DNA of 64,000 bases from Streptomyces sp. TG1A-60. Its GTDB lineage: Bacteria; Actinomycetota; Actinomycetes; Streptomycetales; Streptomycetaceae. The stretch spans positions 2,604,001 through 2,668,000 of the forward strand of contig NZ_CP147520.1 in assembly GCF_037201975.1 (NCBI RefSeq), in the 5' to 3' direction. Shown piece after piece: positions 8,540 to 16,275 of this stretch. Below the pieces are notes generated by a model. It did not search any database, was not told the DNA's origin, and saw nothing but the letters and a program-made list of their open reading frames with translations. Position 1 is the stretch's first letter. Each line of letters opens with the position of its first letter. The position numbers were made by a program, and so were the translations under genes.

Positions 8540-8788
8540 GTGAGCGTGATGTACGGCAGGTTGGTCGATCTTCTCGTCGATCGTTTCGAGGTGGACCGTG
8601 CAGAGATCGGCCCGGACACCACGTTCGAGGACCTCGACATGGACTCGTTGTTCCTCGTGGAACTGCTGCTGGTGATCCAGTCCGAGTTCGGTGTGGCTGT
8701 CGACGACGACGCTGCTTCCCCCGGCGACACGATCACCGCGGTCGCCGAACTCCTGGAAGGCCTCACTACCCCCGCGGCCTCGTCATGA
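8540..8788 (+). CDS. redQ: RedQ-type acyl carrier protein, copy 2
   Basis: Identical in protein sequence (82 residues) to copy 1. The GTG start at 8540 has GGAAAGGTAAGG upstream and aligns with the ATG of copy 1. Its TGA overlaps the redR ATG (ATGA), the coupled arrangement expected of an ACP-KAS II pair, so this copy is probably in the ancestral context. It is the first gene of the rightward operon redQ-R-S-T-U-V. Confidence 0.94.
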   Translation: MSVMYGRLVDLLVDRFEVDRAEIGPDTTFEDLDMDSLFLVELLLVIQSEFGVAVDDDAASPGDTITAVAELLEGLTTPAASS

Positions 8789-8792
8789 CCGC
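8541..8792. repeat. 252-bp perfect inverted repeat, right arm (redQ copy 2)
   Basis: Partner of 6922 to 7173; see that entry. Homologous recombination between the arms would invert 7174 to 8540. Confidence 0.97.
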
Positions 8793-10023
8793 GCCCCTGT
8801 CCGCCTCACCCGCCATCGCCGTCACCGGCGTCGGCCTGGTCACCGCGGCCGGTATCGGCGCCGCCGCCACCTGGGAGGGTGTTTGCCGGGGCGAGTCCAC
8901 CGCGGCCAAGAACCCGCTGCTTGCCGGACTTCCCGTGGACATCTCCTGCACCGTGCCGGGCTTCTCCGCCCGTGAGCACGTCGGCAAGCGCAGCTCCCTG
9001 GTACACGACCGCTTCGTTCAGCTCTGCATCACCGCGGCACGCGAGGCGGTTGCCGACTCCGAACTAGACCCGGGGACCTGGGACGGTGCCCGGGTCGGCG
9101 TGGTCGTCGGCTGCGGTCTCGGCGGCGTGGCGACGTGGGAGACCCAGCACAAGCAGATGCTCGAAAAGGGCACCGAAGCCGTATCCGCCCTTCTGATCCC
9201 GATGCTCATACCCAACATGGCGGCCGGTCACCTGGCGATGGACCTGCGTGCCACGGGCCCCAACCTCGTCACGGCGACGGCCTGTGCGTCCGGCGCCACC
9301 GCGATCGGCACCGCGCTGCAGCTCCTGCGCGACGGAAGCTGCGACGTGGTGATCGCCGGGGGAGGCGAAGCGGGGGTGGCTCCGCTGATGGTGACGGGCT
9401 TCGCCCAAATGGGCGCGCTGTCCCGGCGACTCGATGAACCGTCCGCCGCGTCCCGGCCGTTCGATGTGGACAGGGACGGGTTCGTCATCGGCGAGGGCAG
9501 CGGGATGCTCGTCCTGGAACGGGCGGCGGACGCACGTGCCCGAGGGGCGACGGTCCGGGCCAACATCGCCGGATACGGGGCGTCCGCCGACGCCTACCAC
9601 ATGACTGCCCCCGACCCGGCGGGCACCGGCGTGCTGCAGGCTCTGCGTACCGCGTTGAAGGGGGCAGCGGTCATGCCGGACGAGGTCGACCACGTCAACG
9701 CGCACGGGACGTCCACACCGCTCAACGACGCAGCGGAAGGACGGGTGCTGCGCAAGCTTCTCGGGGAGGGTGCCGCTGTCACGTCCACCAAGGGCGTGCT
9801 CGGCCACACGCTGGGGGCAGCCGGCGCGATCGAAGCCGCCCTGACCGTACTGACCGTGGAACGCGCGACGGTACCCCCGACCGCCAACCTCGAACACCAG
9901 GACCCCGAGATCGACTTGGACATCGTCGCGGGATCCCCACGCAGGCAGAAGGTGGAGGTCGCGGTGAGTAACTCGTTCGGTTTCGGCGGCCAGAACGCAG
10001 TCCTGGTCATCACGACCGCATGA
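8785..10023 (+). CDS. redR: RedR-type ketoacyl-ACP synthase II
   Basis: A 412-residue KAS II (FabF family, normal length). Active-site Cys167 lies in ATACASGAT; the two histidines are in VNAHGTSTPLND and GVLGHTLGAAGA. In prodiginine pathways RedR performs the elongation steps on RedQ up to the C12 chain used by RedL. Start ATG overlaps the redQ stop. The next gene begins 78 bp downstream on the same strand. Confidence 0.95.
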   Translation: MTAPLSASPAIAVTGVGLVTAAGIGAAATWEGVCRGESTAAKNPLLAGLPVDISCTVPGFSAREHVGKRSSLVHDRFVQLCITAAREAVADSELDPGTWDGARVGVVVGCGLGGVATWETQHKQMLEKGTEAVSALLIPMLIPNMAAGHLAMDLRATGPNLVTATACASGATAIGTALQLLRDGSCDVVIAGGGEAGVAPLMVTGFAQMGALSRRLDEPSAASRPFDVDRDGFVIGEGSGMLVLERAADARARGATVRANIAGYGASADAYHMTAPDPAGTGVLQALRTALKGAAVMPDEVDHVNAHGTSTPLNDAAEGRVLRKLLGEGAAVTSTKGVLGHTLGAAGAIEAALTVLTVERATVPPTANLEHQDPEIDLDIVAGSPRRQKVEVAVSNSFGFGGQNAVLVITTA

Positions 10024-10101
10024 GTCGCCGCGAGCACAGCGGGTGACTCCTGTCCGGAAAAAGCTCGGCCAATCGGCCATGACATCGGAAGACTCAGTCA
10101 G

Positions 10102-10545
10102 GTGACCAGACGAAACCTGCTCCTCCAACGCATCGTCGGCGTCCTCTACATCATCGCCGGCATCGGCAAGTTCTTTCCCCAGATCGAGTCGGTCGAGCAG
10201 CGCCTTGACGATGCCGCCGACGCGAACGACGGCGTCGCCGTCCTCGGTTCGTTCACCGAGTGGCTCGCCCAATACCCCATGGGTGTCGCCGTCTTTGTCG
10301 CGGTAACCATGATCGTGAGCGGCGCGGTGCTCATCCGGAACCGGAGACTGGTCGTCGCTGCCCTCTACGGCCACCTGCTGATGATGGTCTGCTTCGTCAT
10401 CATCCTGGTCAGCAGCGTGCCGCAGATCCTCGTGCTCGACGCCGCGTTCTTCGTCGCCGCCGTCTATCTCCTGGTACTGCACCGCCGCGCACCGTCCCCG
10501 TCCCCCGAGGCCACCTCCCGAGCCGGGAAAGACAACCACAGCTAA
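10102..10545 (+). CDS. redS: RedS-like small membrane protein of unknown function
   Basis: A 147-residue protein with about four hydrophobic segments (residues ~7 to 25, ~57 to 78, ~85 to 105, ~108 to 125) and a basic, polar C-terminal tail. It suggests an integral inner-membrane protein with a DoxX-like topology. The GTG at 10102 is the only sensible start; a clear ribosome site is not visible. Position between redR and redT matches the gene called redS in S. coelicolor as I recall it. The function is unknown; a role in export or membrane placement of the hydrophobic pigment is only a guess. Confidence 0.65.
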   Translation: MTRRNLLLQRIVGVLYIIAGIGKFFPQIESVEQRLDDAADANDGVAVLGSFTEWLAQYPMGVAVFVAVTMIVSGAVLIRNRRLVVAALYGHLLMMVCFVIILVSSVPQILVLDAAFFVAAVYLLVLHRRAPSPSPEATSRAGKDNHS

Positions 10546-10555
10546 GGGCCATGCC

Positions 10556-11446
10556 ATGTCCTTCACCGTTCCGCACACCGAACTCGCAGGACTCGAAGCG
10601 CAGGTTCAAGCCGCTCTGCGGACCACTGACGACAGCTCCCTCGATGTGCTCGGCTACGGCGAAGTCACCCTGGTCCTGAGGCTGCAGACCGACCAGGGCA
10701 CCTTCGCGTGCAAGCGACTGCCGGTCTTTCCGGACCGTGGACGCTTCGAGCGCTATCAAGAGGGGCTCGACGAGTACCTGCGGCGCCTGTCCGACAGCGG
10801 GCTCAACGTCGCCGATACCGTGGTGTGGCACACACACCATCCTTCGGGCGGGATCACCGCCTATTGCCTGCAGCGTGAACTCCCGTCGCAGCGCCTGTGT
10901 TCCAGGCTTCTGCACACCGAGGACGAGACCTGGGCCAAGGACTTCTTCTCCCGGTTCCTCGATCGGGTCGACGGCGCTGTGAACCCCGCTCTCGGCCTCG
11001 ACGCACAGGCCAGCAACTGGGTGGAATCCGACGGCGAACTGATCTACATCGACGTCACCACCCCCTTGATGCGCGACGCCCGAGGCCGTGAACGGCTCGA
11101 TGTCCGCCTCTTCTTCTCCTCGCTGCCCTGGTTCCTCCGCGACGCCGTCCGCGTCTCGATGACCAAGTCGATCTTCGACAAGTTCTATGAGACCCGCGGC
11201 GTACTCCTGGACTTCCTCGGCAACCTCCACAAGGAACGGCTCGACGCTCTGATTCCGATGTTCCTGGAACAGGCCGACGCGCGCCTGGCCAGACCGATCA
11301 CAGCGGAAGAGGTCACCGCGTACTACCGCGACGACGCAAGGATGTGGGAGCTGATCCAGCGGTTGCGCCGGGCCGACCGTTTCTGGCACCGCAGGATCAG
11401 GCGCCGTACGTACCCGTTCCTCCTGCCACCGCCCGTGGACCGCTGA
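10556..11446 (+). CDS. redT: RedT-like protein, kinase-like fold suspected
   Basis: A 296-residue protein with no firmly recognised family. An N-terminal GYGEVTLVL stretch followed by FACKRLP resembles the nucleotide loop and conserved Lys of aminoglycoside-phosphotransferase-like kinases. A later ASNWV...IYIDVTTP could be the catalytic Asn/metal-Asp segment. The C-terminal 100 residues are rich in Arg and aromatic residues. AAGGG lies eight bases before the ATG. It is 10 bp after redS and almost abuts redU. Name is by position in the cluster. Substrate unknown. Confidence 0.62.
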   Translation: MSFTVPHTELAGLEAQVQAALRTTDDSSLDVLGYGEVTLVLRLQTDQGTFACKRLPVFPDRGRFERYQEGLDEYLRRLSDSGLNVADTVVWHTHHPSGGITAYCLQRELPSQRLCSRLLHTEDETWAKDFFSRFLDRVDGAVNPALGLDAQASNWVESDGELIYIDVTTPLMRDARGRERLDVRLFFSSLPWFLRDAVRVSMTKSIFDKFYETRGVLLDFLGNLHKERLDALIPMFLEQADARLARPITAEEVTAYYRDDARMWELIQRLRRADRFWHRRIRRRTYPFLLPPPVDR

Positions 11447-11448
11447 CG

Positions 11449-12237
11449 GTGAGTGCGGTGATGGCCTCGTCGGCCCGCGCTCCGGCGCCCGGACTCGACG
11501 AGAGCGTGATTCTCGACCCCTCGCGCCCCCTGCGCATAAGTCACGCACGGGGCCCGCTGACGATCGCGGTGGTCTCGATCGCCTGGTTACGCGAGCGCGA
11601 CGACGCGGTGCGCTCGATGATCGAGGCCCGGCATCTGAGCAGGGACGAGATCGCCCAGGCGGCGGAACTGCGGATACGTAAGCGGCGCTTGGAGTGGCTG
11701 GCAGGGCGCCTGGCGATCAAGCACAGCGTGTACGCCTACCAGCAGCGGCACGTCGGCGTGTCTCCGTGCACGCGCGGCATCGAAGTCAGCGTCGTCCCGG
11801 ACGGAATTCGCGCCGGAAAGCCCACCGTCAACGCCCCGGTCGAGGTGGGCCTGTCCCACTCGTCCGACTTCGCCGTTGCGGCTTGCGGACCACGCGCCCT
11901 CGGTATCGACATCGAGCGCAGCCGCCAGGTGCCGCCCATGCTTGCCGAGTTGCTCACCCTGGCTCCGGAGACCGCGCAGGACCCCCGGCTCCGCAGTGTG
12001 GACGCCATGCCGCTGTCACTGCGCTGGGCGTGCAAGGAGGCCGTGCTCAAGCACTTCGGATTCGGCCTGCGGGTCGACACCAGAGAGGTCGAGCTGATCA
12101 GGTGGCGGCCCGACGGACGGTTCTCCTGGCACGCGGGACCGGGGCTCCGACGTCATGTCCCCTGGGCGGACGACACCCGTTTCGACAGCTGGGCACGGGA
12201 AGTCAGTGGCTACTCCATGGCCCTGGTATGGCAGTAG
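11449..12237 (+). CDS. redU: RedU-type 4'-phosphopantetheinyl transferase
   Basis: A Sfp-type PPTase of about 262 residues. Signature motifs are LGIDIER with the metal-binding Asp/Glu and RWACKEAVLKHFG with the KEAxxK element. It converts the apo carrier domains of the cluster (RedO, RedQ, RedN, RedL) to holo form. The GTG at 11449 begins two bases after the redT stop; GTG 11458 and ATG 11461 are alternatives. Codon 47 is TTA (11587 to 11589), so its translation should need the bldA tRNA. Confidence 0.9.
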   Translation: MSAVMASSARAPAPGLDESVILDPSRPLRISHARGPLTIAVVSIAWLRERDDAVRSMIEARHLSRDEIAQAAELRIRKRRLEWLAGRLAIKHSVYAYQQRHVGVSPCTRGIEVSVVPDGIRAGKPTVNAPVEVGLSHSSDFAVAACGPRALGIDIERSRQVPPMLAELLTLAPETAQDPRLRSVDAMPLSLRWACKEAVLKHFGFGLRVDTREVELIRWRPDGRFSWHAGPGLRRHVPWADDTRFDSWAREVSGYSMALVWQ

Positions 12238-12251
12238 GGAGCACAGCATCC

Positions 12252-13493
12252 GTGACATCCGCATCGACGCAGCCGCCTCGGCCCACGGCCGTGGCGCGGC
12301 AAACGGTCTTCGAGAACGCGCTCCATCAGGCAGCCGAGATCGCCGCGCTCAGCCCGTCGTCGCACAACTGCCAGCCCTGGGCGGTCGCATGGCCTGCCAG
12401 TCCTGATGCCCGCCGGGCAGCGGCGTCGCTGCTCGGCGAGCCCTCGGGTGACGCTTCGGACCACAACGGCAATGGCGGTACAACAGAAGACGAGTACCTG
12501 CTCCTGGCCATCGATCGAGAGAAGCAGCTCAGTTCCCTCCCCGCCCACGCCGTCGAGATGGTGGTCAGTTGTGGCGCTTACTGGCAGATCCTGTTGCGTG
12601 CCCTGGCTGCTCAGGGCTGGTCGGCAGACCGTCTCCACTTCGTCGACCAGGTCCCCGACGGAAGTGAGACCGGGAAGAGCAGCGGGGATTGGGCACTCGG
12701 CGGCACCTGGCCGACGACCTGGTCTCCGCTGTGTGCCGTCCGCCTCCGCTGGGAGGAGGGCACCTCGGACAGCCTTGCCGAACTCCATCGCACCGCGCGT
12801 GCCCGACGTACCAACCGAGCGCCTTACCGCCCCGAAGGCATCGATCCGGCGACTCTCGCCGGGCTTTCGTCCCCCTCCACCGCCGCAGCGGAAGGCGCGG
12901 ACGTGACCGTGCGGCACTTGGTCACTGATGCCGAGCGCGCGGATTTCGCCGACTTCGTCGCCCGGCACGGAGGTCGCGATTTCAGCCATCCACTGGCCTG
13001 GCGGGAGACGCACTCCTATTTCCGCTGGAGCCGGGCCGATGCCGAAGCGCATGGTGATGGCTTCCCTCTCAGCCAGTTGTTCGGACCGATGTCGTGGCCG
13101 CGCCGGCACGTCATGCGCATCGCGCTCGCGCCCATGACGATGCGTGTGCTACGACATGTGGGCTACCACCGCGTACTCGCCCGGCAACTCGCCCACACAG
13201 TGCGGCCAACACCCGCAATCGTCGCCATGAGCTTCGCCGACAGGGCGCCGAGCCCCGAAGCCGTCGTCCGCGGCGGCGCCCAGCTGGCTGAATACTGGCT
13301 ACGCGCCACCGACACCGGGCTCGTCCTGCACCCCGTCAGCATCGTCCTGCAACACGACGATCTGCGGACAGAACTGGAGGACAGATGGGAACTGCCCGGC
13401 CGTGCGTTCTTCGTGAGCCGACTGGGCCGCCCCACTACTGCGTTCCCGCCCTCACCGCGCCGGGCTGCCACCGTTGCGCTGCGCCGGATCTGA
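12252..13493 (+). CDS. redV: RedV-type nitroreductase-like oxidoreductase
   Basis: A 413-residue protein of the nitroreductase-like superfamily. The N-terminal LSPSSHNCQPW stretch is typical of FMN-contacting loops in these proteins, and the C-terminal half has the LAEYWLRATDTGLVLHP stretch seen in related enzymes. In prodiginine clusters RedV is a conserved accessory protein, suspected to oxidise an intermediate; the reaction is not established from sequence. GTG 12252 is chosen because GGGAG precedes it by about ten bases; an ATG at 12228 overlapping redU has no ribosome site. It is the last gene of the rightward operon. Confidence 0.8.
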   Translation: MTSASTQPPRPTAVARQTVFENALHQAAEIAALSPSSHNCQPWAVAWPASPDARRAAASLLGEPSGDASDHNGNGGTTEDEYLLLAIDREKQLSSLPAHAVEMVVSCGAYWQILLRALAAQGWSADRLHFVDQVPDGSETGKSSGDWALGGTWPTTWSPLCAVRLRWEEGTSDSLAELHRTARARRTNRAPYRPEGIDPATLAGLSSPSTAAAEGADVTVRHLVTDAERADFADFVARHGGRDFSHPLAWRETHSYFRWSRADAEAHGDGFPLSQLFGPMSWPRRHVMRIALAPMTMRVLRHVGYHRVLARQLAHTVRPTPAIVAMSFADRAPSPEAVVRGGAQLAEYWLRATDTGLVLHPVSIVLQHDDLRTELEDRWELPGRAFFVSRLGRPTTAFPPSPRRAATVALRRI

Positions 13494-13994
13494 CACAGCG
13501 GCTCCAGGCCATGCGAGGTGAGGTGGCCAGAACCCGCCATCCTCTGATGTGCGACTGTCTTCGATCCGGCTGAGGTATTCACGACACCCTCATCCCGCAT
13601 GCGATGCATTGACCGGGCGCACGCGATTGGCCGCGGAGTGAACAGTCGGCACACGACGACCACGCGGAAACGCAACGGTGATCCAAAGGGCAGTGACATT
13701 ACGCCCTTGCACGTGCTACTCTCGATCTTGACGGCTGTTTGAAGTATCAACAAGTTACGGATGCAATGGGTGGCCGAAAGCGACTAGGAGTGTCTGGAGC
13801 GCGCACCATCGCGTCATTTCCGGAAGAGGCACCGATCTTGCACCGCCACGATCGACAGCACCCGAAAGCTACCCGCCGGTTCACCCGGACAGCATGTCCG
13901 GTCGTCGGCCGATGAGTACGCAGCAAGCTCTGGCCGAGTACCGGGCCTTCAGGAGCGAACCGCCGGTGCGTCACCTCCCGCAGCGGAGTACCCG
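13494..13994. promoter_or_regulatory. Gene-free region upstream of redZ
   Basis: About 500 bp with lower GC than its surroundings and no convincing reading frame. A possible promoter reads GTGACA (13694), 18 bases, TACTCT (13718). It would give redZ a long leader of roughly 270 bases. TTGACG at 13729 is another candidate minus-35 element. No operator repeats were found. Confidence 0.4.
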
Positions 13995-14669
13995 ATGAGT
14001 ATTCGCGTACTCGTGTGCTGCAAGGAGACGATCATGGGCGCCGGCATGCGGGCACTGCTTGACCAGCAGCCCGACATCGCCATCGTCGGCTACACGACCG
14101 CCTGCGAGTCCACGGCCGCCGCCGCGGACTCAGCGCCTGACATCCTCGTCATCGTGGCTCCCGCGCTGACCATGGAGAACAAGCGCGAACTCTCCGCGCT
14201 GGCCGCTCTCGCCAAGGTCATCCTCATCGCCAAAGCCGAGGACGCTCCCCACTCCATAGAAGCCCTCCGCCTCGGAGTTCGCGCGGTCCTCTCTCCCGAC
14301 ACCTCAGCGGACGAACTGATACATGTCCTCAGAACCGTCAGTGCAGGTGAAGCCGTGATTATGCCCGCAGTGGCACTTCAGCACCTCGACCACCTGCCGG
14401 ACCGCCACCCCTCCGCTCTCGCTGCGAGCATCGTGGCCGCACTGACACCGCGGGAAACCGAGGTGATCATTCTGCTCACCCAGGGGAAATCCAATGCCGA
14501 GATCTCGGAGAAACTCTCGATCTCCACGGCAACTGTCCGATCCCACGTTCATCACTTACTGAGGAAGCTTGGCGTGGGTACGCGTGCGCAAGCCGTGGCC
14601 GCAGCCTACCAGAGAAATCTCATCGCAGTCATTGGGCGAAATTCAACAGCCTCGGAGCAGGGCGGTTGA
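13995..14669 (+). CDS. redZ: RedZ-type orphan response regulator
   Basis: A 224-residue regulator with a receiver-like domain (1 to ~120) and a LuxR-type helix-turn-helix (TPRETEVIILLTQGKSNAEI from 151). The receiver lacks the acidic pocket: LVCCKE stands where the two acidic residues should be, and LVIVAPAL where the phospho-acceptor Asp should be. RedZ of S. coelicolor is known to be such an atypical regulator that activates redD. Codon 188 is TTA (14556 to 14558), so bldA dependence is preserved. There is no partner kinase nearby. It is followed by the convergent redY. Confidence 0.92.
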   Translation: MSIRVLVCCKETIMGAGMRALLDQQPDIAIVGYTTACESTAAAADSAPDILVIVAPALTMENKRELSALAALAKVILIAKAEDAPHSIEALRLGVRAVLSPDTSADELIHVLRTVSAGEAVIMPAVALQHLDHLPDRHPSALAASIVAALTPRETEVIILLTQGKSNAEISEKLSISTATVRSHVHHLLRKLGVGTRAQAVAAAYQRNLIAVIGRNSTASEQGG

Positions 14670-14703
14670 GCGATACGCCTCACCCTTGATCGGGCTTGGA
14701 GTT

Positions 14704-15045
14704 TTACGCGGTGTAGCCGCGCCCAACGCGTTCCCCCGCCATCTCGTCGACGACCTTCGCCATCTGGCCGAATTCGGCGACAAGTTTATGGAATTGGGCA
14801 CTCCGCATGTCTCGCTCGAACGCCTCGCGGCTGGTCACCTCTATGACCTCGAAGAAGTGGAAAGACTCTCCGCCGACGGCTGGTCCGGCGTCGGCACAGC
14901 TCTCCTCCACGACCCGCTGGACGCTGAACGACACGACACTGGGCAACTCTGGACAGGTCGCGTAGTCGACGTCCCGTACCCAGGTCTCGAAGCGTGCTGG
15001 TTCAACACCGTCATGCAGACGGATACGGTGAACGATGATCGCCAT
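14704..15045 (-). CDS. redY: RedY-family small protein (dimeric alpha/beta barrel)
   Basis: A 113-residue RedY-family protein that begins MAIIVHRIRLHDG and has the FHFFEVIEV strand typical of ferredoxin-like dimeric barrels. RedY relatives in carbazole pathways (CqsB4, NzsI) act as cyclases; the role in prodiginine synthesis is less clear. GGAGG precedes the ATG. It lies 49 bp after redW as the last gene of the leftward redD-X-W-Y group and converges with redZ. Confidence 0.85.
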   Translation of the reverse strand: MAIIVHRIRLHDGVEPARFETWVRDVDYATCPELPSVVSFSVQRVVEESCADAGPAVGGESFHFFEVIEVTSREAFERDMRSAQFHKLVAEFGQMAKVVDEMAGERVGRGYTA

Positions 15046-15094
15046 AGTGTCCTCCAGGCCTGATCAGGCAGGTCGATTGGGTCGGCGGACGCAG

Positions 15095-16275
15095 TCAACG
15101 CCGCCTGGCCGGGCGACGGTTGGCACCCAGCCCCAGCGCACGCGCGATGTTGTTCTTCTGGATCTCGTTGGTGCCGGAGAAGACACGCGAAGGAAGCGCA
15201 TCCCGTAGCAGGGTCTCGGCTTCTCCCTCGAGCATGCCGAGCGCGCCGCGAAGCTGAACGGCATCAAGACCCAACTGCACGGCCGCCTCGCTCACTGCAA
15301 GTTTCGCCAACGCGGGCGCGATCTCGTCCTCGCTGCCCCGCGCCAGTCCCGATGCGGCTTTGTAAAGCATGAGACGGGCGGACTCCAGACGCAGCGTCAT
15401 GTCGACAAGGCGGTGGCTCACCGCCTGAAAGCTACCGATGGGCACACCGAACTGCTCGCGTTCTCCCGCGTAGTTGATAGTGGACTCCAAGACGCGCCGC
15501 ATCGCGCCGAGGTAGGCAGCGAAGAGACACGTGCGCTCCCACTTCATGGACGAGGAGAACACGCTCGCCCCTGCGCCTTCGGCGCCCAGGACATCGACCG
15601 CTGGTACGACACATCCATCGAAGTGAACGTCGGCCATCGGCGAGCCCCGCAGGCCGACCTTGTCGTACGTCGGCCCGACACTGAGCCCGTGGGTGCTCGC
15701 CTCGACGATGAACGCCGTCAGGCCGAAGAAGCCGCCACCGGGATCGGTCGCCGCCTGGACGACGAAGACGTCGGCCACTGGTGCATTCGTGGTGAAGCAC
15801 TTGCTGCCGTGAAGGACGTAGTGGTCGCCCTTGCGCTCAGCGCGAGTCCGTAGGTTCAGCACGTCGGACCCGGCTTCCGGTTCCGTGATGCCGTGCGCGG
15901 CTATCCGCTCGCCCGAACAGAGGGCAGGCAGCCAACGCCGCTTCTGCTCCTCCGAACCGAATTCAACGATAGGCATTAGAGACGCAAACAGGTGGGCGGC
16001 GACGGAGAAGGCGAAGCCGGTGTCCGGACAGCCGTACCCCAGGGCCTCCATGACGGCCGACACGGTCACGGCGTCCAGGCCGCTGCCTCCGTACTCGGTG
16101 GGGACGACACCCCCACGAGGCCCTGTGTGCCGGCGAGAAGCCAGCGCCTGCGGAAGTCGTCGGCGTCGAAGCCGTGGGCGGCAGGCTCGGACCGATCGCT
16201 GAGTTCGCGCTGGGCGAACGTCACCACCATGGCGCGCATCTCTTCGGTGTCCGCGTCGAACTCGAAATTCATCAT
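15095..16275 (-). pseudogene. redW: RedW-type prolyl-PCP dehydrogenase, broken by a one-base frameshift
   Basis: An acyl-CoA dehydrogenase-family flavoprotein that oxidises prolyl-PCP to pyrrolyl-PCP. The first part starts at the ATG at 16275, overlapping the redX stop (ATGA), with [13 protein letters not shown]. It runs to GTQGLVG, and after that the frame is lost at the five-base C run 16110 to 16114. Shifting by one base restores the family sequence [13 protein letters not shown] and continues to the normal C terminus ([17 protein letters not shown]) at 15095. The rebuilt protein of about 393 residues has normal length, so one base is missing. The position of the MCAD-type catalytic Glu is Ser here (FSGTNE), so the base must lie elsewhere, as in isovaleryl-type members. 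It is either a true null allele or a homopolymer sequencing error. Confidence 0.85.
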
